Assembly (NCBI GenBank): GCA_010092695.1
Contig: JAADJJ010000001.1
Span: forward strand, 2,480,001-2,544,000
Reading direction: 5' to 3'
DNA from: Enterobacteriaceae bacterium 4M9
Lineage (GTDB): Bacteria > Pseudomonadota > Gammaproteobacteria > Enterobacterales > Enterobacteriaceae
DNA length: 64,000 bases
A program made the translations under genes and the position numbers. Every line of letters starts with the position of its first letter. The stretch's first letter is position 1. Of the stretch, positions 46,751 through 56,238 are shown one piece after another. Under the pieces are notes generated by a model, which saw nothing but the letters and a program-made list of their open reading frames with translations, was not told where the DNA came from and made no database searches.

Positions 46751-46774
46751 TGTCATTTTAACGAGGTCATTATT

Positions 46775-47539
46775 ATGGGCAATCTGACGGGTAAGCGCGT
46801 ATTTATTACCGGCGCGGAGCAAGGGATTGGTAAAGCGACAGCAACCCGGTTGATTCATGCAGGCTGCGATATTTTTATTCACTACCATAGCGATGAAGAT
46901 GGCCCAAAATCGCTGGTAGCACTGGCGCACTCTTTGGGACAAAAAGCCGATTATTGTTATGGCGACCTCACATCAATTGACGATGCCAGACAGTGCGTGA
47001 CTAAAGCGGCTGACCTGCTCGGTGGTATTGATATTCTGATCAATAACGTTGGCGGTATTGTAGGCCGTAAATGGCTAGGCGAAATAGACGCCCCCTTCTG
47101 GCATAAGGTTATTGACGTCAATATGACCACCATGCTCAATGTGACTCAAAGCGCCCTGCCTTTTCTGAAAGCCGCGCCCGAAGGTGCCAGCATCATTAAT
47201 CTCGCCTCTTTGGCCGGGCGCGCGGGTGGGCATTCTGGCTCTTTAGTCTATTCCACCACCAAAGGCGCTATTCTGACCTGGACGCGTTCTCTGGCCGCTG
47301 AGCTGGGCGAATACGGTATTCGCGTTAACGCAGTGGCTCCAGGGCTTATTCTCGGCACCCGTTTTCACGACCGCCACACTACTGCGGCGTCCGCGGAAGA
47401 AACGGTGCGGGGTATTCCGCTTGCCCGCGCGGGCAATCCCGATGATGTGGCTCGGGCAATTACTTTTCTGGCCTCTGAGTATGACGGTTTTATTTCCGGG
47501 GCGACGATTGATATTAACGGCGGCGTCTATCGAATGTAG
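46775..47539 (+). CDS. Short-chain dehydrogenase/reductase
   Basis: A 254-residue classical SDR. Cofactor motif FITGAEQGIGKATA (residues 9-22), NNVGG, the catalytic Ser in INLASLAG, and Y-S-T-T-K at about 159-163, then RVNAVAPGLI. The C-terminus SGATIDINGGVYRM is normal. CGAGG precedes the ATG, 24 bp after the transporter gene. It probably oxidises or reduces a sugar-derived substrate. Confidence 0.9.
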   Translation: MGNLTGKRVFITGAEQGIGKATATRLIHAGCDIFIHYHSDEDGPKSLVALAHSLGQKADYCYGDLTSIDDARQCVTKAADLLGGIDILINNVGGIVGRKWLGEIDAPFWHKVIDVNMTTMLNVTQSALPFLKAAPEGASIINLASLAGRAGGHSGSLVYSTTKGAILTWTRSLAAELGEYGIRVNAVAPGLILGTRFHDRHTTAASAEETVRGIPLARAGNPDDVARAITFLASEYDGFISGATIDINGGVYRM

Positions 47540-47569
47540 CGTCGAGCTGGTATTTTTTAGAGGTTAACG

Positions 47570-48016
47570 ATGATTAAAACCGAAATAATCCACCCGCCAC
47601 TGCTAAGTGCGCTGGCACGCTGTGGTCATAAAACACAGATTCTGATTGCGGATGCAAACTATGGTTTTGCCGGTAATGTGTATGAAGCGGCTGAAATTAT
47701 CTGGCTTAATCTGGCACCCGATACTATTGCCGCGCCATTGCTGCTGGAGAAGATCCTGGCGGTTATTAACGTGGAGAAAGCGACAATGATGGGCTGGCCA
47801 GAAAATGTTCAAAATACCATCGCCAGTGAATATCGCGCGTTATTACCCGGCTCCTGCCCAATGGAATATCTTGAGCGAGAAGCGTTTTATTCGCGGGTCA
47901 AGTCTCCGTTGACAATGCTGGTTGTTGCCAGTGGTGAGACCCGGCGGTTTGCGAATCTATTACTTACCGTTGCGCCGGTCATTCTGAATCAGGAAAACCA
48001 GCTCGCGAGTAAATAA
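47570..48016 (+). CDS. RbsD/FucU-family protein (sugar mutarotase fold)
   Basis: A 148-residue protein with the family core: IIHPPLLSALARCGHKTQILIADANY (His and Asp of the sugar site) and the C-terminal ETRRFANLLLTVAP segment close to FucU. RbsD and FucU interconvert anomers of ribose and fucose. AGAGG precedes the ATG. It suggests that the operon handles a reducing sugar, perhaps L-fucose-like, before or after oxidation by the SDR. Confidence 0.88.
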   Translation: MIKTEIIHPPLLSALARCGHKTQILIADANYGFAGNVYEAAEIIWLNLAPDTIAAPLLLEKILAVINVEKATMMGWPENVQNTIASEYRALLPGSCPMEYLEREAFYSRVKSPLTMLVVASGETRRFANLLLTVAPVILNQENQLASK

Positions 48017-48041
48017 TGCGCCCCATAAGCGGCGGGCAATA

Positions 48042-48074
48042 AAAAAACCGGTATCGCATCGATACCGGTTTTTT
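48042..48074. terminator. Bidirectional Rho-independent terminator
   Basis: A 15-base stem, A6-CCGGTATCG (48042-48056) and CGATACCGG-T6 (48060-48074), around the loop CAT. It ends the RbsD/FucU operon on the plus strand and the ybcH end (48131) on the minus strand. Confidence 0.9.
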
Positions 48075-48130
48075 AGCGTCTGGGGCAATGGCCTGTAGAG
48101 GCAGGCGATACTCTCCCGTTGCCGGGTTAT

Positions 48131-49018
48131 TTACAACGCCATAATATGGCGCGCGGCGGGCAAGTATCGCAGCGAGAAATAAACGCGACTTTTATTGCAT
48201 GCCGACGGTGCGGCCAGCAGCGCATTAATCTCAGCACTGGATTTGGGCTGGGCGCTGAACGTCTCTCCCGCCTGGCTTTTGAAAAGTTCATAAACCACGC
48301 CTTCTGCCGCACCCTTGCTACAGCTTGCGCTGGCATTCAGATAAAGCTGGCGTTGGGCGTTGCTCAACGTCCCTACTCCGCTGCCATCCTGAATCCAGAT
48401 ATGCAAACCGGTGCTGTGCAACTGCTGCATGAAGCGTGCATACGCTTCTGGCTCCATATTCCCGGCAAAAAAGCTGCTGATATAGACCGGCTTATCAGAG
48501 AGTTTGCTCAGGCTGTGACGAGTTTCACTCAGCCATTTCAGCAGCGGCTGACGGCGCGCCTCGTTGCGCCAGTTATGGTCGTCGATTTCAGCGCTGATAT
48601 ACCAGCCGTCAGGTGCCATTCCGGCAGCATCAAGCCAGTGCTGGACCTGCTCCAGATCGTTCACGCGCAGTCGGTTGAGGTAGTTTTCCAGCGCCAGTTC
48701 AGGTTGCTGCTGGCGGGTGAAAAAATCGGGGTCGGCATAAAGCCCGATGACGACTTTCAGACCTGCACGGCGTGCAGCAGCGGTCCGTTCAACCAGTTTC
48801 GCCGTTTCGCTGGCGTCAGCAAAGGCATCGCCATAGCGCGTCCATTGCAAAATCAACGTATCGAAGCCCTGCTGGCGCACCGATTGCATCAGCGACAGCC
48901 AGGACGCGTTACTGACCTGGTTGTCGCGTAGCTGCGGCTGCCAGAAGATGCCTGTCATGGCGGCGGCACCCTGGCTTGCGAGCACCAGTGTGAGCAGTAA
49001 AAAACGCAGCAGATTCAT
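48131..49018 (-). CDS. ybcH: DUF4434 protein YbcH-like, last gene of the nfr operon
   Basis: A 295-residue exported protein with signal peptide MNLLRFLLLTLVLASQGAAA. The DUF4434 domain reads as a TIM-barrel glycosidase-like fold: GIFWQPQLRDN, GFDTLILQWTRYGD, KVVIGLYADPDFF, GWYISAEIDDHNW with acidic residues, and PVYISSFFAG. The ATG overlaps the nfrA stop as TAATG. A periplasmic glycan-processing role is plausible given its coupling to nfrA and nfrB but is inference. E. coli has the same nfrB-nfrA-ybcH order. Confidence 0.85.
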   Translation of the reverse strand: MNLLRFLLLTLVLASQGAAAMTGIFWQPQLRDNQVSNASWLSLMQSVRQQGFDTLILQWTRYGDAFADASETAKLVERTAAARRAGLKVVIGLYADPDFFTRQQQPELALENYLNRLRVNDLEQVQHWLDAAGMAPDGWYISAEIDDHNWRNEARRQPLLKWLSETRHSLSKLSDKPVYISSFFAGNMEPEAYARFMQQLHSTGLHIWIQDGSGVGTLSNAQRQLYLNASASCSKGAAEGVVYELFKSQAGETFSAQPKSSAEINALLAAPSACNKSRVYFSLRYLPAARHIMAL

Positions 49019-51990
49019 TACCAGTGAACTCCCAGAGTAAGGAATGCGTTGTTTCGCTCGCCCGCATTCTGATTAATGGTGTTAAGCGTGCGCTGATATT
49101 CGAGGCCAAGGCTCACTTTATGCGGCCACGCATCATAACGCGTCTGTCCGCTCCAGATGTTCCAGCGCACGCCAACGCCTGCGTACTCCCCACCGCGCGT
49201 GGTGGCGTCGCGATAGCCGCTGATCTGTGCATGGGCATAAGGCTCAATCGTCTGGCCCTGGGCGATTTTCTGGTGCCAGCTTACGCGATAATCGGCCGTC
49301 CAGGCCTGGTAGTCCTGGCGCACATAATGGGCTGCGTCGAGATACAGATTTTGCGCAAACCAGCCCTGGCCGTTCGGATGCCATTCGTCGCTGTATTTAC
49401 CATCGTTAAACAGCGACGCGCTGGCGCGCAGCATGGTATCAGATTGCCCGCGATGCCTGTCCAGTGGGGTTTGTTGTTCAACGGCAAGATAAAAGACGTA
49501 GTCGCGCAGCGGCTTCCAGCGCACGCCCGCACCAAGCATGGGATCTTTGACGGGCAACATCGTGCCGCTTTCGCCGGTATCGGCAAACACACGCCCGTAC
49601 AGGGCGACCGTATCACCCTCAAGCAACACGTTACGTCCGGCGCGATATTCAAGCTCCAGCTGGCCGTAACTGCGGTAGCTCTGACCGGCTGATGTACCAC
49701 CCGGAATATTATTTGCGCTGCTGAGTGTACCGGAACGCAGGCCAACGGAACTGTCGAAATTGATGCTCCAGCGACGCGCTACGTCCTCGTGCAGCCGTCG
49801 GAAATTGAAGCGTTCCTGATTTTGCTCCGGTGTCAGCGCGGTGACTTGCTCCTGGCGGTTGATATCGTCCACCACCATGCGGGCGTAACGCTGTGTCTGC
49901 GGGACATCGTCCAGGCGCTGATTCACATAGGCCAACTGGCGCACAATGGCCGGGTCATCTGGCAGGCTGCGGTAGGCTTTTTCCAGTTCTGCACGTGAAC
50001 CGCTGGCGTCGCCTCCGTCCCACAGCGCATAGCCCAATGCGGCCTGCGTGGCGCTGTTATTGGGCTCACGCTGTAAAGCCTGGCGCAAATCGCTGATGGC
50101 GGCCTGCGTCTGGCCCTGCTGGCGGTAGATTTCTGCCCGGGAAGCATAAGCGCGAGCCGTAGGCTCAATCGCGATAGCCCGGTTGAGGTCTGCCAGCGCC
50201 TGTTGTGACTGGCCAGAGGAATAGCGTTGTGCATGCAGCCACCAGTAATGTTCGGTATTGTCCATGCCCCGCTTGTGTTCCTCCTCAAGCCAACCGTTAA
50301 GCGCCTGTCGGTCGCCTGCCGCCTGTGCCGTATTGGCGGCGGCCATCAGGTCAGCATTGCGCATATCCACGGTCTTAATGGTTTTCCAGGCTCGCATGGC
50401 CGCTGCGTAGTCCTGAACCTGGTAAGCCTGATAAGCGACGGCACGATGGTTATCATCATTTGGCAGTCGAGCTTCACTCTGGCGAAAAGCGTACAGCGCC
50501 ATGCCGGGGAGTGTGTCGCGCCAGCAGTTACCCAACATGCTCCAGGCCGCGGCATCCAGTGTAGAAGGCATATCACCGAGAAGCTGCTGTACCTGGTTGC
50601 AGTCACTACCCACGCCAGGCAACCGGCTCTGCGCCAGACGCAGTTCTGGCGTCGGCAACGGTTGAAGCAGGCGCGCTTTTTGCGCGGGCGTCAGGGCGTC
50701 CGGGTGTGTCTGAGCCAGGTTAAACAGGCGCATTATCAGAGTCTGCGCGGTGGGAGACGTGCCGCCGAAGGGATAGCGTTGTGCCAGCAGTGTTGCTGCC
50801 TCTGGTGCTCGTCCGGCCTGAATCAGTTGCCAGCTTAGCCGGTCCAGGTTCGCAAGCGTTGGGCTCTCGCGCCAGAACTGGCGCGCAAGGCGCAGGGTTT
50901 CCGTTGTATTATGCGCAGCCTCACTGAGCGTGTAGCGCGCTTCAGGGAGCGCATCTGCAGGAAGGCTGTCGAGCAGACGTTGCGCGCCCGCATAGTTCTT
51001 CTCTTTCATCATTTGCGGCAGCGTGGCATCTACAATGTAACGCTGGTTTTGCGCAAAGCGGGCGTTGTAATTGGCCAGTGCTGCCTGTGGATTGGCGCTG
51101 TAGCGCCCTACCAGATACAGCCAGCGCTGCTCCTGTGCGGCACTGCTGAAGGCCGCAGGCGGTTTTGTCAGATAGTCACGCAGGCGTGCGGTTTCACCAC
51201 GTTCAACCAATGATGCGGCATAATCAATGCGCTCATCAGGTCGGTTGAACGTGCCTTTTGCCTGCAAAGCCAGCAGCTTGTCATCCAGGTGTCCGGCAAT
51301 CAGTACGTCAAACCACTGCTGCTGCTGTGCGGGCGTCAGGTTCTGTGCGTTGCGGCTCAAAAGCGTATCGGCCAGTTGCCAACGCTTGAGATAAATGGCG
51401 CGCTGTAGCAGGTTGTTATAAAGCGCTTTGCCCTGCGCCGTGGTGGCAAAATCGCCCTTGTTGAGCTGCTGTAGCGCAATATCCAGCTCACCCAGACGAA
51501 TAGCATTTTCTCCGACTTCACTGCGACACTGCGCGGACGGTGCCTGTTCACAGGTTTTTTGCTGCGCCAACAGTTCAGGTACGGAGGTGATGTTCTCCTG
51601 CTTACGCGGAATAGCATTCAGGCTTGCCAGCAGGCGTTTATCCCCAGTGTTAATTTTGAGTTGTTCACTCAGCAGCTTTCTGGCTTGCTCGTCGTGGCCG
51701 AACTGGCGCATGGCTTGTGCCAGATACAGCGTTAGCTGCACGTTATCCGGCGCCTTCTGGTGTGCTCGCTCAAACTCACGTAGAGCGGTCGCTTCATCAT
51801 TGTTTTTTAACGCTCGCATCGCCCTTTCAAGGTGCGGGTAAACGATGAAGTGGCGGTAGTCGCTTAATCCCAGCGCTTTGGCGCTGTCATCGACGGGCAC
51901 TTGTGCCTGCGCGCTGCTACACAAGAGTGAACCCACCAGCAGGCACAGCAGACTCGGCATGCTGACGGGCCTTTTTAGCGTCTTATTCAT
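49018..51990 (-). CDS. nfrA: NfrA outer-membrane exopolysaccharide/phage N4 receptor protein
   Basis: A 990-residue outer-membrane protein, known in E. coli as the phage N4 adsorption protein. A signal peptide is followed by TPR-like repeats over most of the protein (AQAMRQFGHDEQARKLL; QTQAAISDLRQALQREPNNSATQAALG) and a C-terminal barrel of about 250 residues ending NAFLTLGVHW. The TPR plus barrel plan is like PgaA and BcsC, which pass polysaccharide through the outer membrane. Its ATG overlaps the nfrB stop (ATGA), and its stop overlaps the ybcH start. Confidence 0.92.
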   Translation of the reverse strand: MNKTLKRPVSMPSLLCLLVGSLLCSSAQAQVPVDDSAKALGLSDYRHFIVYPHLERAMRALKNNDEATALREFERAHQKAPDNVQLTLYLAQAMRQFGHDEQARKLLSEQLKINTGDKRLLASLNAIPRKQENITSVPELLAQQKTCEQAPSAQCRSEVGENAIRLGELDIALQQLNKGDFATTAQGKALYNNLLQRAIYLKRWQLADTLLSRNAQNLTPAQQQQWFDVLIAGHLDDKLLALQAKGTFNRPDERIDYAASLVERGETARLRDYLTKPPAAFSSAAQEQRWLYLVGRYSANPQAALANYNARFAQNQRYIVDATLPQMMKEKNYAGAQRLLDSLPADALPEARYTLSEAAHNTTETLRLARQFWRESPTLANLDRLSWQLIQAGRAPEAATLLAQRYPFGGTSPTAQTLIMRLFNLAQTHPDALTPAQKARLLQPLPTPELRLAQSRLPGVGSDCNQVQQLLGDMPSTLDAAAWSMLGNCWRDTLPGMALYAFRQSEARLPNDDNHRAVAYQAYQVQDYAAAMRAWKTIKTVDMRNADLMAAANTAQAAGDRQALNGWLEEEHKRGMDNTEHYWWLHAQRYSSGQSQQALADLNRAIAIEPTARAYASRAEIYRQQGQTQAAISDLRQALQREPNNSATQAALGYALWDGGDASGSRAELEKAYRSLPDDPAIVRQLAYVNQRLDDVPQTQRYARMVVDDINRQEQVTALTPEQNQERFNFRRLHEDVARRWSINFDSSVGLRSGTLSSANNIPGGTSAGQSYRSYGQLELEYRAGRNVLLEGDTVALYGRVFADTGESGTMLPVKDPMLGAGVRWKPLRDYVFYLAVEQQTPLDRHRGQSDTMLRASASLFNDGKYSDEWHPNGQGWFAQNLYLDAAHYVRQDYQAWTADYRVSWHQKIAQGQTIEPYAHAQISGYRDATTRGGEYAGVGVRWNIWSGQTRYDAWPHKVSLGLEYQRTLNTINQNAGERNNAFLTLGVHW

Positions 51991-54218
51991 GCCTGCTCCT
52001 GTTCTAACTGATGAATCTGTTCCTGACTGAGGCCCGCTTCACTTAACAATGTCTGGATGGAAACCTGTAATTCCTGCTGTAACGCTAACACCTGGTCCAG
52101 CGTTTGCTGGCTGATGACGTTCTCGGTCACCAGAAACTCACCCAGCGGCAGTTCGCTGCGTTCATGGCGCAGCAACAGGGCATTCATGGTGGAGCTTTTA
52201 ATGTGTCCGACGGTGGTGAGCACTTGGGCAAACAGAACCTGGCGCGGCACAAAGTAGCGCCAGAGCGACTCGCTCTGCTCCTGTGTGAGCCAGCCGTGTT
52301 GAACGGCCGCGTTCAGCATCGCCTGTTCGTCCGCACCGCGGTGGCGCGCATACCAGTGACGTAAACCTATTACCACCTGGCCTGACGGCACAATCACGTA
52401 CTTCACCGGGCGCTGAAGCTTACGGGCAAGCGCAGCAAGTGATACCGGATCAATGCCATTTTCACTGGCCAGCACCATGGTGTCGTGCTCAAGACGCAAC
52501 GGAATAACGGCGTAGCGCAGCGCCACCGAACCTGGCACTTCATCAATCAACGACTGCGGTATGTTGCGGATGTCCACTGACTCTGTCGTGACGTCGTTCT
52601 GTTCTGCCAGCGCTTGCGCCAGTTGTTCAGGCGTAACATATCCCTGGATAACCAGCGAGCCACCGAGCCTCAGGCCTGGCGTCTGGCTCAACAGCACCTG
52701 CTCAAGTTGCTCAGTGGTAATGGCGTTATGCTTTATGAGAATCTGACCCAGCGGGCGCAGTGCGCGGTTTTCACCACTGACGCTTGGAAAATCATGGGTT
52801 GTTTTATCCCAGGCCACGCGTCGCGGGTCGCCATGCTGCAACACCTGACGCAACGCGCGCCAGGTTGCCATAAAGTTGATAAGGTTGCCCCAGAATAACC
52901 TCAGCACCGACAGCCCGCCCTGTGCCAGGCCGTAATAGGCGGTCACGAAGATAACGCGTTGCAGGATGCGGTTGCTCATCAGCGCGAAGTTAATCCACAG
53001 CAGCGTGACCAGCCAGCTGCTACCGGTAAAGATAGAGAGGAACTGCCAGGCATCTGGCCACAGGCGTTGATACGCCAGCAGCAGCACAAGCTGGATCATG
53101 ATTATCATCGCGATAAAGCTCAGAAAGTTGCTCAACAGCCCTTTTCGGTCACGCCAGAGGAAGTAATTGAGCGTCATGCTGCTTGACCATTTATGAGTTT
53201 TGAAGCCCTGGAAAACAATGCCGATTATCCAGCGTGATTTCTGGCGCACTGCTGTAGTGAAGGTATCCGGGAAATATTCGCGCACGCAGATAACATTAGA
53301 CGAACGCGCGCTTTGTAAAAAGCGTCGGCGGGTGGTTTTATCGGACGGGTCGACCACCGGGAAGCGCACGAAGATCTCTGTCATGCCGCGGGTCTTGAGA
53401 CGAAACCCGATATCGTAGTCTTCTGTCAGACTCTGCACGTCAAAGGCGATACCGTCACCGTCTTCGAGCAGCGCCATGATGGCCCGGCGGCTAAAACAGG
53501 TCCCGACGCCTGCGCTGGGCACCTGGCCTGCCAGGGCCTCGCGTGTTGGAACGTCTTTACCGTGCAGTTCCGCGAATTCGTCGATATATGACATGCTGGT
53601 AAAGTGCGTCCAGCTGCGTTCAAACGGATACACCGGGATCTGGATAAGATCTTTTCTGTCGACCAGGTAGTTAAACAACCGTAATTCCATCGGCGAAATA
53701 ACGTCTTCGGCATCGTGCAGAATAAAACCGGCGAAACGGAAGTTGGCGCTGCGCTCAAACTGGGTGATGGCATCCAGAACGTTGTTCAGGCAGTCGGCTT
53801 TGCTGGTGGGCCCAGGACGGGCGCAAACCACTTTGTGGACGTTAGGGAAGCGCGCGCAGACTTCATCTACATCACGCTGTGTGTCCGGGTCGTTGGGATA
53901 GGTGCCCACAAAGATATGGTAGTTTTCGTAATCCAGCGTCATGGCGGCGAGTTCGGCCATGTGGCCGATAACACCGGTCTCATTCCAGGCTGGAACCATA
54001 ATGGCCAGTGGCTTTTCATCCGGAGCGTAAAGCTCGCGGTAGTCCATATGCTTTTTACGACGATAAATGGTCAGCGCGCGCTTAACGCGCCGGCACCAGT
54101 ACATAATGTCGATAAAAAGGTCATCCAGACCGCTGATTAACATCATCAGGGCCAGGGTGATAGCAATAACTTTTAGTCCGTAAAGATAAGTCGCAAAAAC
54201 ATCAATAAACCAACTCAT
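51987..54218 (-). CDS. nfrB: NfrB inner-membrane glycosyltransferase with MshEN domain
   Basis: A 743-residue inner-membrane protein. Family 2 glycosyltransferase domain, residues 60-340: DAED (169-172), TEDYD (265-269) and Q-K-S-R-W (326-330), the Q-x-x-R-W motif of processive synthases. Membrane segments near 10-30 and 360-450. The C-terminal region has two MshEN-type repeats; the second, residues 517-540, keeps the c-di-GMP motif RLG-x2-L-x3-G-x6-L-x3-L-x2-Q. In E. coli NfrB was reported to make a ManNAc-based glycan under c-di-GMP control. The gene follows wecB-like by 42 bp. Confidence 0.93.
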   Translation of the reverse strand: MSWFIDVFATYLYGLKVIAITLALMMLISGLDDLFIDIMYWCRRVKRALTIYRRKKHMDYRELYAPDEKPLAIMVPAWNETGVIGHMAELAAMTLDYENYHIFVGTYPNDPDTQRDVDEVCARFPNVHKVVCARPGPTSKADCLNNVLDAITQFERSANFRFAGFILHDAEDVISPMELRLFNYLVDRKDLIQIPVYPFERSWTHFTSMSYIDEFAELHGKDVPTREALAGQVPSAGVGTCFSRRAIMALLEDGDGIAFDVQSLTEDYDIGFRLKTRGMTEIFVRFPVVDPSDKTTRRRFLQSARSSNVICVREYFPDTFTTAVRQKSRWIIGIVFQGFKTHKWSSSMTLNYFLWRDRKGLLSNFLSFIAMIIMIQLVLLLAYQRLWPDAWQFLSIFTGSSWLVTLLWINFALMSNRILQRVIFVTAYYGLAQGGLSVLRLFWGNLINFMATWRALRQVLQHGDPRRVAWDKTTHDFPSVSGENRALRPLGQILIKHNAITTEQLEQVLLSQTPGLRLGGSLVIQGYVTPEQLAQALAEQNDVTTESVDIRNIPQSLIDEVPGSVALRYAVIPLRLEHDTMVLASENGIDPVSLAALARKLQRPVKYVIVPSGQVVIGLRHWYARHRGADEQAMLNAAVQHGWLTQEQSESLWRYFVPRQVLFAQVLTTVGHIKSSTMNALLLRHERSELPLGEFLVTENVISQQTLDQVLALQQELQVSIQTLLSEAGLSQEQIHQLEQEQA

Positions 54219-54260
54219 TATGCCGCCCGATAGTGTTGATGTGGTTCCGTGCTGGATTTA

Positions 54261-55376
54261 TTACTGCTTGTGCGTTTTTAAGTAGTCCACAATGGTGGCG
54301 GTGATTTTTGCGCTGGAATGGCCATCGCCGTAAGGAGACTCGCCGGTCGCCATTTTTTTATACTCTTCTTCACTATCCAGCAGGCGTGAGGCCTCAAGCA
54401 CGATATCGTCTTCTTCGGTGCCAACCAGGCGCGTCACGCCACAGCGCAGCGCGGCCAGGCGTTCCGTTTCACGGCGCAGAACGAGCACCGGTTTGCGCAG
54501 CGCCGGGGCTTCTTCCTGCACACCACCTGAGTCAGACAGAATAATGACCGCCCTTTTCATCACGGCTACAAATTTGTCATATTCCAGCGGTTTGGTGAGT
54601 GTGATACGCGGTTTGCCGCTCAGCAGGCGTGTGACCGTCTCTGTCACGTTAGGGTTTGGGTGCACAGGATAAACAATATGGCAGTCGGGATATTTTTCAC
54701 TGAGCCTGAGAATGGCATGGCAGATATTATCCAGCGCCTGGCCGAAGTTCTCTCGCCGGTGTGAGGTGACCAGTATTACCCGGGCATCGTCAGGAATTGC
54801 CATATCAAGCGACGTATCCAGGCTTGCGGTTTCAAGTAAGGCATCAATGACGGTATTACCGCAAACGTGGATGTTTTCATCGCTGATACCTTCTTTGAGT
54901 AGATTCTCGCGCGCTGTTTGCGTTGGGGCAAAATGCAGGGCAGAAAGATGACCGGTGAGTACGCGATTGGCTTCTTCCGGGAACGGTGAGTAAAGGTTAT
55001 TTGTACGCAGCCCGGCTTCCACATGAGCAAAGGGAGTTTTACGATAAAACGCAGCAAGTGAGGTCACAAAAACGGTGGTGGTATCGCCCTGGGCAACAAT
55101 AAGGTCTGGCTTAACGTTATCCAGCACGCTGTCGATGCCGGTCATTAACTTTGCGGTAAGTTCTGGCAATGTCTGGTTTTGGGTCATGACATCAAGATCG
55201 TAATCACATTGAATATCAAAAAGGGTAAAAACCTGGTCCAGCAACCCGCGATGCTGCGCGGTGGTTAACACGGTAATATTGAGTTCAGGTACACCCTTTA
55301 ACGCCTTGATAACCGGCGCCATTTTGATAGCTTCCGGGCGGGTGCCCGCGACACACAGTACAGTGAATTTTTTCAT
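54261..55376 (-). CDS. wecB: UDP-N-acetylglucosamine 2-epimerase (non-hydrolysing), WecB-like
   Basis: A 371-residue epimerase that converts UDP-GlcNAc to UDP-ManNAc. Family motifs: GTRPEAIKMAPV, AQGDTTTVF (Asp), HVEAGLRTNNLYSPFPEEANR-type core with Glu and Arg, VTSHRRENFG (His), VYPVHPNPNV and LSDSGGVQEEAP (Glu). It is 371 residues against about 376 in E. coli WecB. It lies first in the operon with nfrB, nfrA and ybcH rather than in an enterobacterial-common-antigen cluster, so it is probably a dedicated supplier of UDP-ManNAc for the NfrB product. Confidence 0.92.
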   Translation of the reverse strand: MKKFTVLCVAGTRPEAIKMAPVIKALKGVPELNITVLTTAQHRGLLDQVFTLFDIQCDYDLDVMTQNQTLPELTAKLMTGIDSVLDNVKPDLIVAQGDTTTVFVTSLAAFYRKTPFAHVEAGLRTNNLYSPFPEEANRVLTGHLSALHFAPTQTARENLLKEGISDENIHVCGNTVIDALLETASLDTSLDMAIPDDARVILVTSHRRENFGQALDNICHAILRLSEKYPDCHIVYPVHPNPNVTETVTRLLSGKPRITLTKPLEYDKFVAVMKRAVIILSDSGGVQEEAPALRKPVLVLRRETERLAALRCGVTRLVGTEEDDIVLEASRLLDSEEEYKKMATGESPYGDGHSSAKITATIVDYLKTHKQ

Positions 55377-55802
55377 GATTGACTCGCGCGCAATGTTGGT
55401 TATACGTTAAATAGTAGTTTAAAACCTGAATTTCTTGCCCAGTTTAAAAGCCCTGTTTTTTATCAAAAGGTTATAAAATACACCCACCGCGACGTATTGC
55501 TCGCAGGGTAATCTAATTAAATATGCGTTATATCTCAATCGATCTGAGGGTAAGACGTGTAAGAAATTTATATTATTAACACGCTAGTTGGGCTGGTTAC
55601 GTTTTCATCTTTGAATGGATTTAGATGTTTCCAATTAAAATACAAGATAAGACTTCAAATGTAAAATATATTTCACGCATAAAATCTGCTTTTTAATAAT
55701 CTCAGAGTGCATTATGCAGCCGTGCAAATAATCACTATCATGTTAATTTTATTGGCTTTTATTGCTATGCTTTATTAACGGTTGCTTTTATTTCTTTCAA
55801 AA

Positions 55803-55825
55803 ATTTCGTTTGTTGTAACGGTTCT
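55803..55825 (+). other. Weak Ter (Tus-binding) site candidate
   Basis: The central TTCGT-T-TGTTGTAACG resembles the E. coli TerF core, with one mismatch, T for A, at position 8 of the 23-base site. The three bases after TGTTGTAAC do not fit the stronger TAA consensus. Given the dif site 46 kb away a Ter site is plausible, but the match is weak. Confidence 0.3.
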
Positions 55826-56094
55826 TTAATATAGCAACAGCAATCCACTTTGTGCCCTGTCTTCAGGCAAGGAAACGGTAATGTCAGGATGGTGTGGTAG
55901 AAGATACCGGGAAGATCTGCCACTGAGCGCAGCGGCGTTTAGCCGCAAAGATATTCGCCTGACTCGCTGACGGTCTGAGTAAAGTAATCTGATGAGATGG
56001 ATTGGTTGCCGCTCGCGATGAGCAGCCCAAACAGTGGGACAAAGGCCGCGTTCAACCTCGCTAAAAGCCGTGGCACCCTCCCATCAGGCATAAG

Positions 56095-56238
56095 GTGCTG
56101 GAACAGTTCAAACTGTTTGAAAAGGAACCTGCCTTACATAGTCCGTTTGTGGGGAACGGGACTCACGTATTGGGTGATGTAAGCGTCGAAGGGGTTAAGC
56201 GTGAGAAGATATTGCCAAATACGTCGATTTTAAGTTAA
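56095..56238 (+). pseudogene. Unrecognised coding remnant
   Basis: A 47-codon frame from GTG to TAA reads like real protein (LEQFKLFEKEPALHSPFVG, then NGTHVLGDVSVEGVKREK). There is no ribosome binding site and the frame is closed shortly upstream. A second coding-like piece in another register lies at about 56310-56450 (DDVLALTLLSDCA, then a stop, then VWVKAEDEYTDLPDISRRR). I do not recognise the family; a decayed gene is the simplest reading. Confidence 0.35.

Noticed and set aside
48119..48931. 270-codon plus-strand frame opposite ybcH.
   Set aside because: The minus strand carries a signal peptide and conserved DUF4434 segments and overlaps nfrA by coupling; the plus frame has none of these.
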